Assembly (NCBI GenBank): GCA_963580455.1
Contig: OY756958.1
Span: 7,390,501 to 7,454,500 of the forward strand
Source of the DNA: Euonymus europaeus
Taxonomy: Eukaryota > Streptophyta > Magnoliopsida > Celastrales > Celastraceae
Direction: 5' to 3'
DNA length: 64,000 bases
The position numbers and the translations under genes were made by a program. Below the pieces are notes generated by a model, which saw only the letters and a program-made list of their open reading frames with translations, was not told the origin of the DNA and did no database searches. Shown here one piece after another: positions 25,451 through 36,892 of this stretch; position 1 is the first letter of the stretch, and each line of letters opens with the position of its first letter.

Positions 25451-26321
25451 TGCTCTCCCTTCCAGCTGCCCTATAAGAAAACATTTGAAGATCCAAACCA
25501 CATTAAACTGGTGGGGAAAGCTCACACCTTAGACATGGGAGCAATCAAGCCCCATGCACACAAAAATGTACAGCGACCACCTCAAGGTGAAGGTGAAATT
25601 GAAATGAAGTATTCTACTCACAAATCTTCAAAATCCAAGCCAAATTTTCAAGAAATCCACTCCCTCTCTAGTTTCTTTCACTTTCTCTCTTTTTATCGGG
25701 TGAACTTTGTTTTTTTCCCAGATATTTTGTCTATCAATTGCTATTTAAACATAAAAAGTTGTGTAGGTATGTCGTATTGTGAGAGGCTCTCACAAATCGA
25801 CATAGGTGGTGCTCTTATCTCTGTCTTTCAAAACACTGATATCATAGATGTACTATCTTCGTACCTCAGACGATTTGCAGAGAAATCACATAGATAGGTC
25901 TCTCATTTCTAATTCTCGCCTACACATGATCTTAAGAGACTTCTATGTCCTTTGCACCTTTAATTTGAAGCTTGTTTTGGGCATTGTTATTCAAAGCTTG
26001 GTTTGTTCATTGTTGGGTTTCTATTGTTATTTGAAGCTTGGTTAGGTCTTTTGTTTTCACTTATATGGCCGTGATAAGATGCACGCCAAGTGTTTGATAA
26101 AAGCCCCCACTATTTTTCATTAGCAAAAGCCCTTTGAAACATATATGTTAATCTGGATAAAAGTCCCCACGGAGAAGCTGTTAGGAGATTTGCTGAAGTT
26201 CATAGAAACATGAAGGAGTAATCTTTTCTGATAATATAAATTGTAACTTGTAATGGACTAGTAACATAAGCCAAAAAATACAAAACCATCACACATTAAC
26301 AAAACTCATTTGATTGAGCTT
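25451..26321. other. Intergenic sequence, no gene seen
   Basis: A plus-strand frame of 128 codons (25511-25897) shows no recognisable domain. Two similar phrases with AAAAGCCCCCAC and AAAAGTCCCCAC occur near 26100 and 26158. No element ends could be supported. Confidence 0.4.
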
Positions 26322-26340
26322 CACTACAAGAAAATACAAA
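26322..26340 (+). mobile_element. Isolated CACTA-type terminus
   Basis: The sequence CACTACAAGAAAA matches the canonical terminal motif of plant CACTA (En/Spm) transposons. No inverse TTTTCTTGTAGTG end was found further right within range and no CACTA transposase is encoded, so this is a fragment or a chance match. Confidence 0.35.
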
Positions 26341-26965
26341 CTTCTTCTAGTAGTTACACACCACTTTAGTTTCACACACAATAGTTACATTGAGATGGTT
26401 GTAGATTGGCAGACATGAGAGTTCCTGAACCATCCCGCTATTACAAAACCCTTAGTCTTATTCTTCATCTACTGTAACTCCATGTCGTCAATAACATTAT
26501 TTGAGATTTGTCACTGTAAAATTTCGCTAACATTAAATTCCCTAATGAGAATTGCACACACATATATTTTAAAGTCCCTGATAAATTTTTTAATACTTAC
26601 TGATAACAACTCTAAGAAACTAGTAGGCCTGTGCATCAAAGGAGATACAAATGTTGGAATTGGCATTGATAGCAATTCTTGTGTTTGCATGTTACTAGTT
26701 GAAGTTTGAGAAGACGACACAACATCCTACGAAAACATTTTTCAAAGTAAGTGCAAATAATGAGAAAATATTAACAACGAAACATGTATATTTGATGTAT
26801 TTTTTGAAGTTATTTTTCCCTTTCCCTTTAGTTGCCTCTCCAAGAAAGATAAAGGTCATTTCCTCCCTTGCAACCTTCTCGCTTCTAAAGCGCTTTAATA
26901 TTCCCCATTTCAAGTTGAGATTGTTGCTGATTTTGAGAAGACTCACGGATTGAATCTTGTTTCTT

Positions 26966-28500
26966 TGTTAACTAATTATCAATTTTTTTGCCAGCTCCTC
27001 TTTTATTGTCATAACCATAGCAAATGCCTCCTTATCTTCACTAACTCGTGATGCTAATCGTATCATCCTTGGGCATAAACTTTTGTATATTTTTATGACT
27101 TCAAGATTAATATCTTCTACAATAAGCTGCCCCTCATCTTTGGTGTAGCCACTCTTTTCCATTCTTGTCCATATTTTCAAAATGTAGGCCTCAAGAATAT
27201 ACTTTATACTAAATCAATCATAGACCTTCAATGCATGGCAACATAAAATTCTAAGACTTTCAAACAAACTGTAGCTACATGATATTTTTTGGTCTTTGGG
27301 ATTGAACATTACAACCAATTCTCCATCATTTTTCAGAAGCCAAATTTTGTATTTCTCTACTTCCTTAGTATTATCCGAATATACAATGGTTGATGCAAAG
27401 GCATGATCAAGCTGTTTTTGAAACCACTTAAACATGTTTTGTGTGTACACTTTTGAAGCTTGTTGCAACATAAGTGAATTTTTGTAGGCTAATGTAGGTG
27501 ACCTCGCCCTTAAATCAAATTCAAATTTCAACTCATTATATCTTTTGTCTTGCACTACCCTCTCAGAGTGACAAAAGAACTTGGCAATACTATCAGATTG
27601 CAGATTATCCTTCACATGACTACTCATGCTTTCACTTGCTTGAGTACTCCTTGACCCCAATGTAAATATATACTTCAAGTAGAATTTTTCCCACTTCTTA
27701 TTCACGCAATATATTCCCAACAACCAAGTATTTTCATGAGTTTTTTACTTGTCATTCATCTTATCCCAAGCTTCTTCAAATTCAAAAGAATTTTCATAGT
27801 GGCACATGCATTTTGTAAACTCTTCTAGAATGGTAGAATCAACCCTTTGCAAACAAGTCAAATGCTTAATGGCATTTTGCATTAGGTGTCAACTTCACAA
27901 ACCATGAAAATTGTTGGGCATCACTTCACCTATTTCCTTAGCCATTGAAGCGTCTTGATCTGTGAACATTGTCTAAGGAAACTTACTCTTGTGGGTAACT
28001 AAAAAGGTCTTAGAAAGTCACTTAAATGATTCCATTATTTCATCATATAGAATTGCAGCCCCAAAAACTATAATACCTCTTTGGTGATTAAAACCAGTAA
28101 AAAACAGCTAGAGGTCTCAAGGCTTTGTTAGTATCATAGGTTTTATAAAATATGATCACATTTCTAAAGTAAATGTAATCAATAAGCATTCTAGCATCTG
28201 TCCAAATTATATTTGTAATTTTTTCCTCATTATCCAATTGAATAGCATAGGTAAAAGAAGGATTTGTAATTGTCTCTAATTTGAAATACCTAATAATAGA
28301 ACTAGCTTCATCATACTCCATATCCTTTTCCCTTCTTGTTCTCAAGTAGTATTTATGATGATCTTTTGTATAACCGAAATTGCTTTTACCACCAGCTTGA
28401 CGACTCATTAACTCATCTGCCTTCTTAAGCTTAATACCAAAGCTCCATGCCAACTCTATCTCAAAGCCTTGCACTTCAGAGACACTTCTTTTCTTTGTGA
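26966..28500 (-). pseudogene. FAR1/FHY3-type MULE transposase, decayed
   Basis: The minus strand encodes, in broken frames, the core of a mudrA-type transposase of the FAR1 clade: FGYTKDHHKYYLRTRRE, NPSFTYAIQLDNEEKITNI, WTDARMLIDYIYFRNVI and LRPLAVF, followed by MFTDQDASMAKEIGEVMPN (second Asp region). Next come TRSTQASESMSSHVKD (Glu region) and a SWIM-like tail ILCCHALKVYD, then ILKIWTRMEKSG. The N-terminal FAR1 zinc-finger domain is absent. The first catalytic block reads VIIFYKTYDTNK, with Tyr-Lys where Asp-Thr is expected, and stops and frameshifts separate the parts. This is a different copy from the one at 36.9-39.7 kb. I did not find its TIRs. Confidence 0.8.
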
Positions 28501-29650
28501 CCTCATAATATATGTACTGTGCGGTCGATGTAAAATATGGTTATGCTCATCCAAAAATTCACAAACTCTATACTTATCACTCTCAAACACTAATGAAATA
28601 GATATTTTCGCAGGACAATTGGTTATGGTCTCATCTTTATAGCTGTCGGGATTGAGTTGGTGCTTGTCCTTTCATCACACACCCTCTCTCGAACACACAA
28701 AACCCCTCGTAGTAATTCGTCCATCCTTTTTACTTTTATTCACAAATGCTTTTCTCATAGAAAATCCCATTTGGTTGCCATAACCAATCCAATCATTCCA
28801 AGTCTCATCTACTGTGTAAAACTCCAAAGCAATTTAAGGAGCCAAATTGCCACCTTCATAAGAGGGCACATTCATTTTAACCACAGAAGATTTTAAAAAG
28901 AGATTAACAACTTACACACGATTTTACTAAATCAAAAAATTGGAAAATCACCAATAATTGCGTTTGCAGGTGGTTTCGATTTCATCGTCAATGTCGCTTC
29001 TCAACAAAGCATGAGGGAAAAAAATCCACGCCAAGCATGAGGAAAATAACACAGAGGTTTTAATTTGAGTTTTACATTTGGGGGAAGAAATGACGTCACA
29101 AATTTTAGGAGGGAACTCTAAAAATTGGACTAGACATGTGGCCAGTTTCAGGGCTTTAGATTACATGAATGGTGGAGATCGGGCCAATACGAGACTCTCA
29201 AATTTTGACTAATTTGAGAGTCCACAAATCCCATAAACAAACTTATACTTGTATAACTATACTAGAATTGATTTTTGCACTTAGAAGATAAATTTGTGCA
29301 AATTTAACTCATTTTATAGGTTAAATTTGTGACGAAAATTGAAGCCAAACTTAGGGATGATGGACAAGAATTTGGTATCTTTTGATTTTAATCTCTTAAA
29401 AGATAATTATTTTAAGGCATTATCTTATCAGTGAGCTGAGCTTTGACTATACAAGGTTTACGGTCTCTCTGATCGCCTAAAAGTGAAGAAGAATACTAAT
29501 ACTTTGATAGTACTATGATTCTCATTATAAGTAATCAAAATGCGAAAATTAACTGAAGTTGTTGGACCTGAACTTAGAGAAGGTAAACAAAAATTTGCTA
29601 TCTTTGAAGTTTAATCTCCTAAGATATAATAATTTCTTAATTAGTGGCGT
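28501..29650. other. Intergenic sequence with one strong hairpin
   Basis: No gene is recognised. At 29193-29222 GACTCTCAAATT and AATTTGAGAGTC form a perfect 12-bp stem with a six-base loop. The phrases at 29380-29480 and 29600-29700 resemble each other (TTTGAAGTTTAATCTC, TGATCTCTTGGAAGT-like words) as an imperfect direct repeat. Confidence 0.5.
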
Positions 29651-30000
29651 TCAACTCTGATCATTAGAGATCTCCTGCCTCTGAGCCTCTCTGATCTCTT
29701 GGAAGTAAAGAAGAGCACTAATGCTTGAGCCGGGCATACAATGCGGCATTACCCAAGAGTCGTCTCCACAAAAATGACAAACAAAGCTACGAGCGTTAAA
29801 AAAAAGGTTGAGATTGAATATATTTGCCACATTTATCACACAACCCTGGTAAATAGTCCAACATCTGGGAGTCCAAGTCTACATGATATTCATGACACAA
29901 CATGTGACGTGGAAAGCTTGAAATGTGATTTTTTTTTTTTTTTTTTGAGACAAGATACCCTTTATTCATTAAACCCAACGGTACACTACATGGCAGTTTT
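29651..30000 (-). pseudogene. Possible DC1 (Cys/His-rich C1) domain fragment
   Basis: The minus strand reads HEYHVDLDSQMLDYLPG, then LCDKCGKYIQ, then after a frameshift at a T-run FVCHFCGDDSWVMPHC. The H-x-H plus two CxxC pairs and a final His-Cys recall plant DC1 domains, where zinc binding is expected. A run of 19 T (A on this strand, around 29929-29947) precedes the domain. One frameshift and no start codon in context make it a fragment. Other zinc-binding families are possible. Confidence 0.3.
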
Positions 30001-30003
30001 TTA

Positions 30004-30830
30004 ACTTTTTTCTTAAACGAATTTTTCATTATTTTTATTAAAGGATATATATTGGCATTTAAATTTCACCATAAATTGTTGTGTACTAATATGTTAGGTT
30101 CCGGTGTCTAATTACATTATTTTTAATAACAATATAATTTAAAAAATAATATTATTTTATTTTAAATACCGAAAATAATAAATTTTAAGAGTTCATGACA
30201 CTATAAATTGACCAATTCCATTTAGAATAACTCAATTATGACTTTATACTCTCTATTACATTATTTGAAACAAAACAATAAATATATGTTCTACTATTAT
30301 GTTGCAATGAAATTTCACCTAAAACGGACAACTTAGATAGCATATATGCAGTAATTTCAATAAAACACAATTTTTAGTTGTATAGTAATAAAAATAATGT
30401 AATAATTAAAACAGTAGACACACATGAGAATAATCATGAACAGTATATGATGCAATAGATTATTTTTAAAACATTATATCTAATTACATTATTTTAAAAA
30501 CAAGTAATTAAAAATTCTTGATAAAAACTATCGATTATGAATCTTGTTGGAAAGAGTTTTACGCACTAACTTTGAATATGTAATTTTTTAAATTTAACAT
30601 GTGCTTTGATAGATAAAATATTTTAGATATTTATTTATGAAAAAAATAAAAAATTGAAGCGAACAATTTGCTAATTATCAAGCTTGCAGTGGTGGAGGAA
30701 TCGGCGGGACTTGAAGCAACAGTGCACACACATGCTCTTTTAATGAATCCCAGCTAAATAAATGTTTTTTTTATATCATTGAAAAAGCAAGGGTATAATG
30801 CCACGTACCATGCACATAAAAGTTTTTATT
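30004..30830. other. AT-rich intergenic sequence
   Basis: Very AT-rich with short poly-A and poly-T tracts. No gene, RNA or element ends were seen. It lies downstream (3') of the expansin-like pseudogene. Confidence 0.5.
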
Positions 30831-30871
30831 TTTTCAATTTTATTTCAAAATGGCATGTCTTACAGAGCCAC

Positions 30872-31153
30872 CTAGACTTGGACTCTATTGAATCCCCAAG
30901 ACTTGGGCCCATGACATTCTTCTTTATCACATGAATCGGGTTGAATTTCAGTGAGTGTAATTCCTGTGTCGTAGTGTTCTCCAGCAAGCATGTCCTGAGG
31001 AAGCATATGTGATTTCCAGTAGTGAGAGACCCATTTAAGATGGTTCTCCACAGTGAATACAAATGTTAGGCCACCAGCCGGGACCCTCAATGCCTCCCAT
31101 TGCACACCACCTATCCATCTCATATGTACCTTATCTGATGCATCATCCCACAA
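30872..31153 (-). pseudogene. Expansin-like A pseudogene, last exon (C-terminal CBM63/expansin_C domain)
   Basis: The minus strand reads DKVHMRWIGGVQWEALRVPAG, split at a family-typical point: residues SDKVHMRW and GGVQWEALRVPAG, then GLTFVFTVENHLKW, SHMLPQDMLAGEHYDTGITL and TEIQPDSC. The VPAG...F.F...W..S..LP.....G..YDTG...TEI pattern is the C-terminal beta-sandwich of expansin-like A proteins, extracellular wall proteins. An acceptor-like GCATCAG lies at 31135-31141, so the true exon may begin at 31134. The upstream exons are 9 and 23 kb away on the same strand in correct order (40363-40492, 53680-53861, 53958-54076). Because the earlier exons carry frameshifts and a stop, the gene is dead. 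I see no nonsense codon in this exon before TGA. Confidence 0.8.
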
Positions 31154-31837
31154 AGATGATCATTATTGTCAGTTTGCTTTTATTTTATTTTGAGTCACGT
31201 TTTACATCCCATGGGTAAGTATCCCATGGGATCCCATACCTACGTGGCAATTATGTGGCATGATGAGGTGGAAGATGACTGGGATTTTTTGAAATTTGTG
31301 CGACACTCTCTCCCACGCCGCGCTTCAACCAACATTTCAGTTTCTGGAATTTGAAACACGATCACACCGTCTCCGTCTCCCCGTCTCTACTGCTCCATCA
31401 TTCATCGAAGCGAAGCGACACTTCCGAGTCACTCACTCTCTGTCGCCCGTCCGCGTTCTTCGCCCTCATCACCGTCGTGACTACAATCACTTCCCTCCGC
31501 TCCACTATAGTTGCTCAAAGAACCCCTCTATTCGAGGTAACCAACTACTCGCTGTCTCATTTTCTAGACATAACAAGTAATATCATCTATGCCTACGGTA
31601 TAATGACAGAGAAGAATCTGTTTCTCCCATCGTTCTTCGATTTCTGTGTTACAAGCAGTGATCGTACAGTAAGTGAAAACCTAAATCCATTGTTTCTGTA
31701 AAAATTGGGACTTCTGTGAAGATAATGATTAAATGACGCCACTGAGTATTCCATTGTTTCTGTAAATCAGCATTTTTTGCCCCACAAATTGGGTCTTGGA
31801 TATCTCATCTCGTGATTGCAGTATGTATTCCCATTGT

Positions 31838-32176
31838 AATATCACAGTTATATATAATTATTTCATTGTGACGAGACAATGGGTTGACATGATTTTAGTT
31901 ATTCCATTGTAACATTACAATGGAATAACGTTAGTCCACTGTAAGGTTAGCTTTGTAACCATATTCCATTGTGTTTGACAATGGAATAATGTAATAATAT
32001 GTGCTGAAACAATGGAATAACGTTATTCCATTGTACTTGTTGAGGGAGTTTACTTATTCCATTGATGAATTATGATTGCCTTAGATATTCCATAGATGTC
32101 TGACAATGGTTAAATGTATTCCATTGGTACGGGACAATGGAATACCTTATTCCATTCGAAAGTATCCATGGAATAA
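31838..32176. repeat. ATTCCATTG/CAATGGAAT motif block 1 (leader of protease gene)
   Basis: I count nine exact ATTCCATTG or CAATGGAAT words in about 340 bases, in both orientations, plus near matches such as TTCCATAGAT. It lies just upstream of the first coding exon. The words usually pair as ACAATGGAATAA...TTATTCCATTGT, so inverted pairs can fold. Confidence 0.9.
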
Positions 32177-33237
32177 CTGATTTGGTTGTCACCAATTCAT
32201 TTTAATACATTGCTTGATTGTTTCCAGAAGCAAATTAACAATGGTGAAAGGTACAGCGACACCATCTGCTTCAAATAAAAGACAAAGATACAAGATGGTG
32301 GGCGAGAAGAAAGTATATCCTCATCATTACAGATCTAACCTGGTTGCAATTGGGGATTTTCTGAAAACGTTGAAGCCTTCCAAGAAGCATAAGCAAATTT
32401 TAGTGAAGACTCCTTTCTGGCACCTGTTGAAACAATGGCTCGGCAGCCACAACCCTGCTGTGACTATCAAGAAGAATGACTCAGTTGTTTGCGATATACT
32501 GAGCACATACGATAATGACAGCCAAGCCTTCCTCTTAGCAAAAAAGCCTGTTTATCTATCGGACCACGACGTCACCCTCATATTCGGTGTACGATCTGGT
32601 AACGTCGTAATGAATTTGCAAAGGACATCAAAGCCTAAAGATAGCCCGTTTGTTAGCAGAACATTTGATGACAAGGTCAACATCATGAAATCGACAACCC
32701 TTAAGCCAGCAATCGAAGCTGCAATTGCAAAAGAAACAGACACTGCTGCTGATGACTTCGCCAGGCTAATGGTGCTCTACGTTTGCTTAACACTGTTTTT
32801 TTCCACTAGTGGTGATGGACTCCCATGGGCTTTCATTCAATATATTGAAGACATCGACAAGATGAAAGAGTACAACTGGTCCAGGGCAATATCCAGCAAT
32901 CTAATCACCTCGGTACAAAAGTTCAGCGACGTTTCAAAAGTCACTGGCTGTGCAGCAATTATGACGGTAATTTAACGCATTTCATCCAACACAAAGAAAC
33001 CTTGTAATTGTTGTATGTATGTAAATTATTAATGAAATATATTCGTTACAGTACTGGTTCTGTGAACACACGAAAGTGTTTGACGCTAGCCCGGGTCCAA
33101 GTTTTCCAAGATTCCTCAAATGGGACTTGAAGAACTTTCCAAAAAACTTTCCTACTGAGGTAGTCAATAAGCTTAAAAAAACTCAGGTATATACTACATT
33201 TTTATTTTCTTTGCACCACTTGTTATTGTTCACTCAT

Positions 33238-33660
33238 CTCATTGTGTGAAGTTGTTATCCCATTAACAATTGCCATGGAGTTTATAGTTTTCCATTGTAC
33301 TGATCACAATGAACCAATATGACAATGCAGTGTTTACAATGGATTAAGTATTCCATTGTAATTAATACAACGGATTAAGTATTCCACTGTAATATATACA
33401 ATGGAGTACGTATACCATTGTAACACATACAATGGAATACTTATTCAATGACCAATATGACAATGCAGTGTTTACCATGGATTAAGTATTCCATTGTAAT
33501 AACTACAATGGAATACTTATTCCATTGTAGTTATTACAATGTTATTGACCCCCAGAGTGTTGTAAATGCAATGTAATAGTTATTTACAATGGAGATTTGT
33601 ATTCCATTGTGTTATATTGTGTTATATCATTTTGATCACATAGCTTGCTGCTCCTTTATA
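33238..33660. repeat. ATTCCATTG/CAATGGAAT motif block 2 (intron 2)
   Basis: Intron 2 of the protease gene consists largely of the motif and its variants (CAATGGATTAAG, CAATGCAGTG). Around 33490-33535 the words stack as a nested inverted repeat: TTCCATTGTAATAAC, ACAATGGAATAC, TATTCCATTGTAG, TTATTACAATG. The phrase GACCAATATGACAATGCAGTG occurs twice (about 33310 and 33450), marking local duplication. Confidence 0.9.
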
Positions 33661-34944
33661 GTTATTTCATTGACTTATAATTATAGGTCATTTCTGGAGA
33701 GCTGAAAGAAACTGAGGAAGAACAAGAAATACTCGATGGTGAAGATGCTATCAGTGAGACTGAAGAAGAAGGGACCCCAAACATCTCTGACGTCCCCAGT
33801 GTCGAAAGCGATTGACAACAAACACCCACAGTCCCCAACGAGGAAGAAAACCAAAACAAAAACAATGAAGATGAAGAAAATCAGAACAAACAGACTGAAG
33901 AATTGGAAATTCCAAACAAGGAGACCGAAGAATTGGACAATCCAAAAGACGAGACGGAGAAGGAAGAAAATTTACAAAAAGAGGATGAAGAGGTTGATAA
34001 TCCACCCAAGGACGATGATGATGGTGTACATGACGACTACGCTGATGATGATGAGCGTATAAGAAACGATGATGGCAGAGGAGAATACGAAACTCCACCC
34101 TCAACGCCCTCGACACCATTCCATCAGAGCCTCTCGCGTGTTGTTGACATGATCCAGCCTGATAAAGATGTTCATGACACATCTAGCATTCAGGATAAAT
34201 ATGAAGAGGCTTTACTCCGGATCAAAGACATCGAGAAGGTCATGAGGGATGAGCGTGTGGAATTGCACAACAAGGTGATTGAATTTGAAAAGCTAAAGAC
34301 AGAACTTGAGGATCTGAAATCAAGTCATCAACACCTATCAATGGAGCACCAAAAACTGAAGCTTTCTTCTGAAGAGTTGTTTAATGACTTGCAGAACATC
34401 ACTGCTGCATATGCTACCAAAGACAAAGAACTGGAACAACAAAAAACTGATTATGCTGCACTGTTGGAAGAGAGAGAGGAGATACGGGGTGAACTGCAGA
34501 GAATGTCTACTGCATATGCACAGCGTGCAAGAATCACCGTGCTGAACCCCGAACATGCCTCAAATGAACCCACTCCAGAAGAGGGGGATGGGAAAAAGGG
34601 CAAAACTCCTACTATGCGGGCAACCAGAACAACAAAAAGAAAAACACCAGGATCTTTGGTGAGAAATGTGAAAACCAGATCAAGCAGGACTTCCACTCAG
34701 ACTGCAGATGATTTTGATTATCCTCCGGTGACCAAGCCACCCCCAAAACCAAGAAAAACCAGAGCTAATAGGAAACTAGCATCTCCCGGGCCAGTTGATG
34801 TTGAAAGCTTCGAACCACAAATGAAGAAAGTGAAGAAAAATGGAAAGATAACAAACAAGCACATCAGTGACGCAGACCATGACACTATCAGTAAGATGGT
34901 TTCCTATGAGAACCCCGAGTAAGCTTCCTATGATATTGCCTTTA

Positions 34945-35262
34945 ATAGCTTATTCCATTGTATTCATAATTCATTCCATTGTTATTCAGTGACTTATCCC
35001 ACTGTCCTTCTCTATACTATTATAACAATGGATTACATTATTCCGTTGCATATAACAATGGAATAATGTAATACATTGTACATAACAATGGTATAAAAAT
35101 AACCCATGGTGGTTACAATGGGTAGAGTTATTCCATAGTGAAAAGTACAATGGATTTAATATTCTTGTTTCATATGACAATGGAATCAAGATATTACAGT
35201 GTGTAATCCATTGTAAATAATTGTCATTCCATTGTATTTATCTTGTCCTTTGCCTTATTCCA
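34945..35262. repeat. ATTCCATTG/CAATGGAAT motif block 3 (intron 3)
   Basis: Almost the whole of intron 3 (34919-35282) is made of the motif in both orientations with point variants (TTCCGTTGC, CAATGGTATA, CCACTGTCC). It stops within about 20 bases of the acceptor. Confidence 0.9.
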
Positions 35263-35924
35263 TCGTCCACATGTGGTTTCAGCATCGAGGCTTGGGCTGG
35301 AGAACAAGCCATCTATCTGAATGACATAATTGACCTGTCAGGAACTGAAATGGTGAACAACAGTATCATTGATGGGTACTCTGATATCCTAATGAGGTTA
35401 CAAACACAACAACACGTCATTGAACCCCCCAAACTGACAGGGGAGATCACATCGACTTTCGTACTTACCAGCTCTTCAATGGTAATGATAATGTTGCAAA
35501 ATTTTTGAGTTAACGTCCAAAAGTGCACAACTGACACTGTAATTTTATGTTACACAGGCCTATCTCAGGCAAAACGATGTTGCAGCAACAAAAAGATATG
35601 TCACGGATGTAATACACCGAGAATCCCTCCGAAATAGGTACTTAATATGTCCTCTTCATTCAAGAGGGAACAAGGAATCTGCCAACCATTGGACTCTACT
35701 GGTCCTAGACACAGAAACAGGGGAATGGAAACATTACAACTCCCTGCTCCCAAGGGTTCGCGCTTCTGGTGATGAATATCTCAAAGATGCTATGGAATTC
35801 GTAAAATACTACGACAGCTTATACCCACAATGCTCACAGAAGACTTCATCAAGCATACAGACAGTTTGGGATTCGCCACAACAACCTTCTGGAGGGTGAG
35901 AACTTTACCACCATTTAATATCCC

Positions 35925-36080
35925 ATGGTTTATTCCATTGCATAATACAATGGAATAATATATGTATACAATGGAATAATGTATTCCATTGTAATAAATC
36001 TATTATTCCATTGTAATAATACAATGAAATAAAGTATGAGTTTTATACAACCCCATGGGATATATATCATTTTCCTTAAA
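35925..36080. repeat. ATTCCATTG/CAATGGAAT motif block 4 (intron 5) plus element-end-like sequence
   Basis: Motif copies run from 35930 to about 36040. At 36057-36077 GGGATATATATCATTTTCCTT matches the right end of the host element (40264-40284) with one mismatch; the wider text CCCATGGGAT also recalls the left end. It may be an internal copy of the terminal sequence. Confidence 0.8.
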
Positions 36081-36597
36081 ACAATTTATTTCCCCCATAA
36101 AGCAGACAAAATTTTTTCACTGGATTATCTCAATGAATTAGGGTCGACTGTGGCATCGTCTGCATACTCGTTATGGAATGCATCTTCAATCGTACGGAGA
36201 TCCTGACGGGGGAGTTATCTGTGGATGACATAGCAATAATCAGAGCGAGGATCATCAATCGCTTGCTGGATGATCCTGGTCACTCGTGGAATGAAGACGT
36301 GTACAAAGAGACTTTGGCCTTAGATCAAGTACTCTGTGATTTACCCCTTGACGGTGGAGCCCCAAAGTGATTGGACATTATTATTTTAAACTTGTCTTTA
36401 ATCTTGTGTTTATTTTACACTGTGCAAAACTTTTCAATATCAACTCTATTTAACTTGGTATTCTTGCTTCCATAACTGCTTTCATATCCTCTGCTTCCAT
36501 ATCCACTCTATTTGCTAAGAATTTCACAACCAAATAAATGTATTTGCACTGTGAAAATAAGCAAATAAGTCGTGTATGTACTGTGATAAATAAAACA

Positions 36598-36862
36598 ATA
36601 CAATGGAATAACTCAAAAAACCAAAACATTAGGAAAAAATTACTCCCCACACCACCGAATAAAGTTTCAAGTACAATGGAATAAACTTTCAAGAACAATG
36701 GAATAAATGTACAAGCACAACGGAATAAGTTACATGCACAACGGAATAAGTTACATGCACAATGGAATAAGGAACAGCACACAACGGAATCAGTTTCAAA
36801 GTACAATAGAATAAATGTATGAAAACAAGCAATGGAATAAATGTATGTAAACAATGGAATCC
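36598..36862. repeat. ATTCCATTG/CAATGGAAT motif block 5 (spacer between convergent genes)
   Basis: The 520-bp spacer between the two stop codons holds about ten copies, here almost all in the CAATGGAATAA orientation, separated by variable words such as CTTTCAAGA, GTTACATGC and TGTACAAGC. It ends just before the transposase stop codon. Confidence 0.9.
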
Positions 36863-36892
36863 ATCAAGTTCAAATTGGAATCGGTACTAAAA

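Larger units (their letters stand above)
32241..36370 (+). pseudogene. MULE-borne Ulp1/C48-like cysteine protease, six exons, one in-frame stop
   Basis: Exons by GT-AG rules and frame: 32241-32966, 33052-33186, 33687-34918, 35283-35481, 35558-35895, 36142-36370 (about 952 residues). Exons 1-2 form a globular N-terminal region (WHLLKQWLGSH, LSDHDVTLIFGVRSG, YWFCEHTKVFDASPGPSFP). Exon 3 is acidic (Glu/Asp/Asn repeats) and then coiled-coil (about residues 440-590), ending in a basic Lys/Arg-rich part that may be a nuclear signal. Exons 4-6 carry the Ulp1 fold: CPLHSRG, NHWTLLVLDTETGEW (catalytic His) and VDCGIVCILVMECIF (catalytic Cys). The position of the usual Asp reads HYNSL, so Asn replaces Asp. 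A TGA at 33813-33815 (about codon 330) breaks an otherwise open frame. Such proteins are thought to act on SUMO-type conjugates. It converges with the transposase gene. Confidence 0.85.

Noticed and set aside
26322..31000. A complete CACTA element
   Set aside because: Only one CACTACAAGAAAA end was seen; no inverse end and no CACTA transposase. The transposase at 26.97-28.5 kb belongs to the FAR1/MULE clade.
31296..31701. 94- and 116-codon plus frames before the protease gene
   Set aside because: They overlap each other, are Ser/Leu/His-rich and have no domain; more likely the GC-richer leader of the MULE.
33751..34182. 143-codon minus frame opposite the protease gene
   Set aside because: Shadow of the Glu/Asp-rich exon 3; Cys/His/Leu-rich composition follows from the opposite strand.
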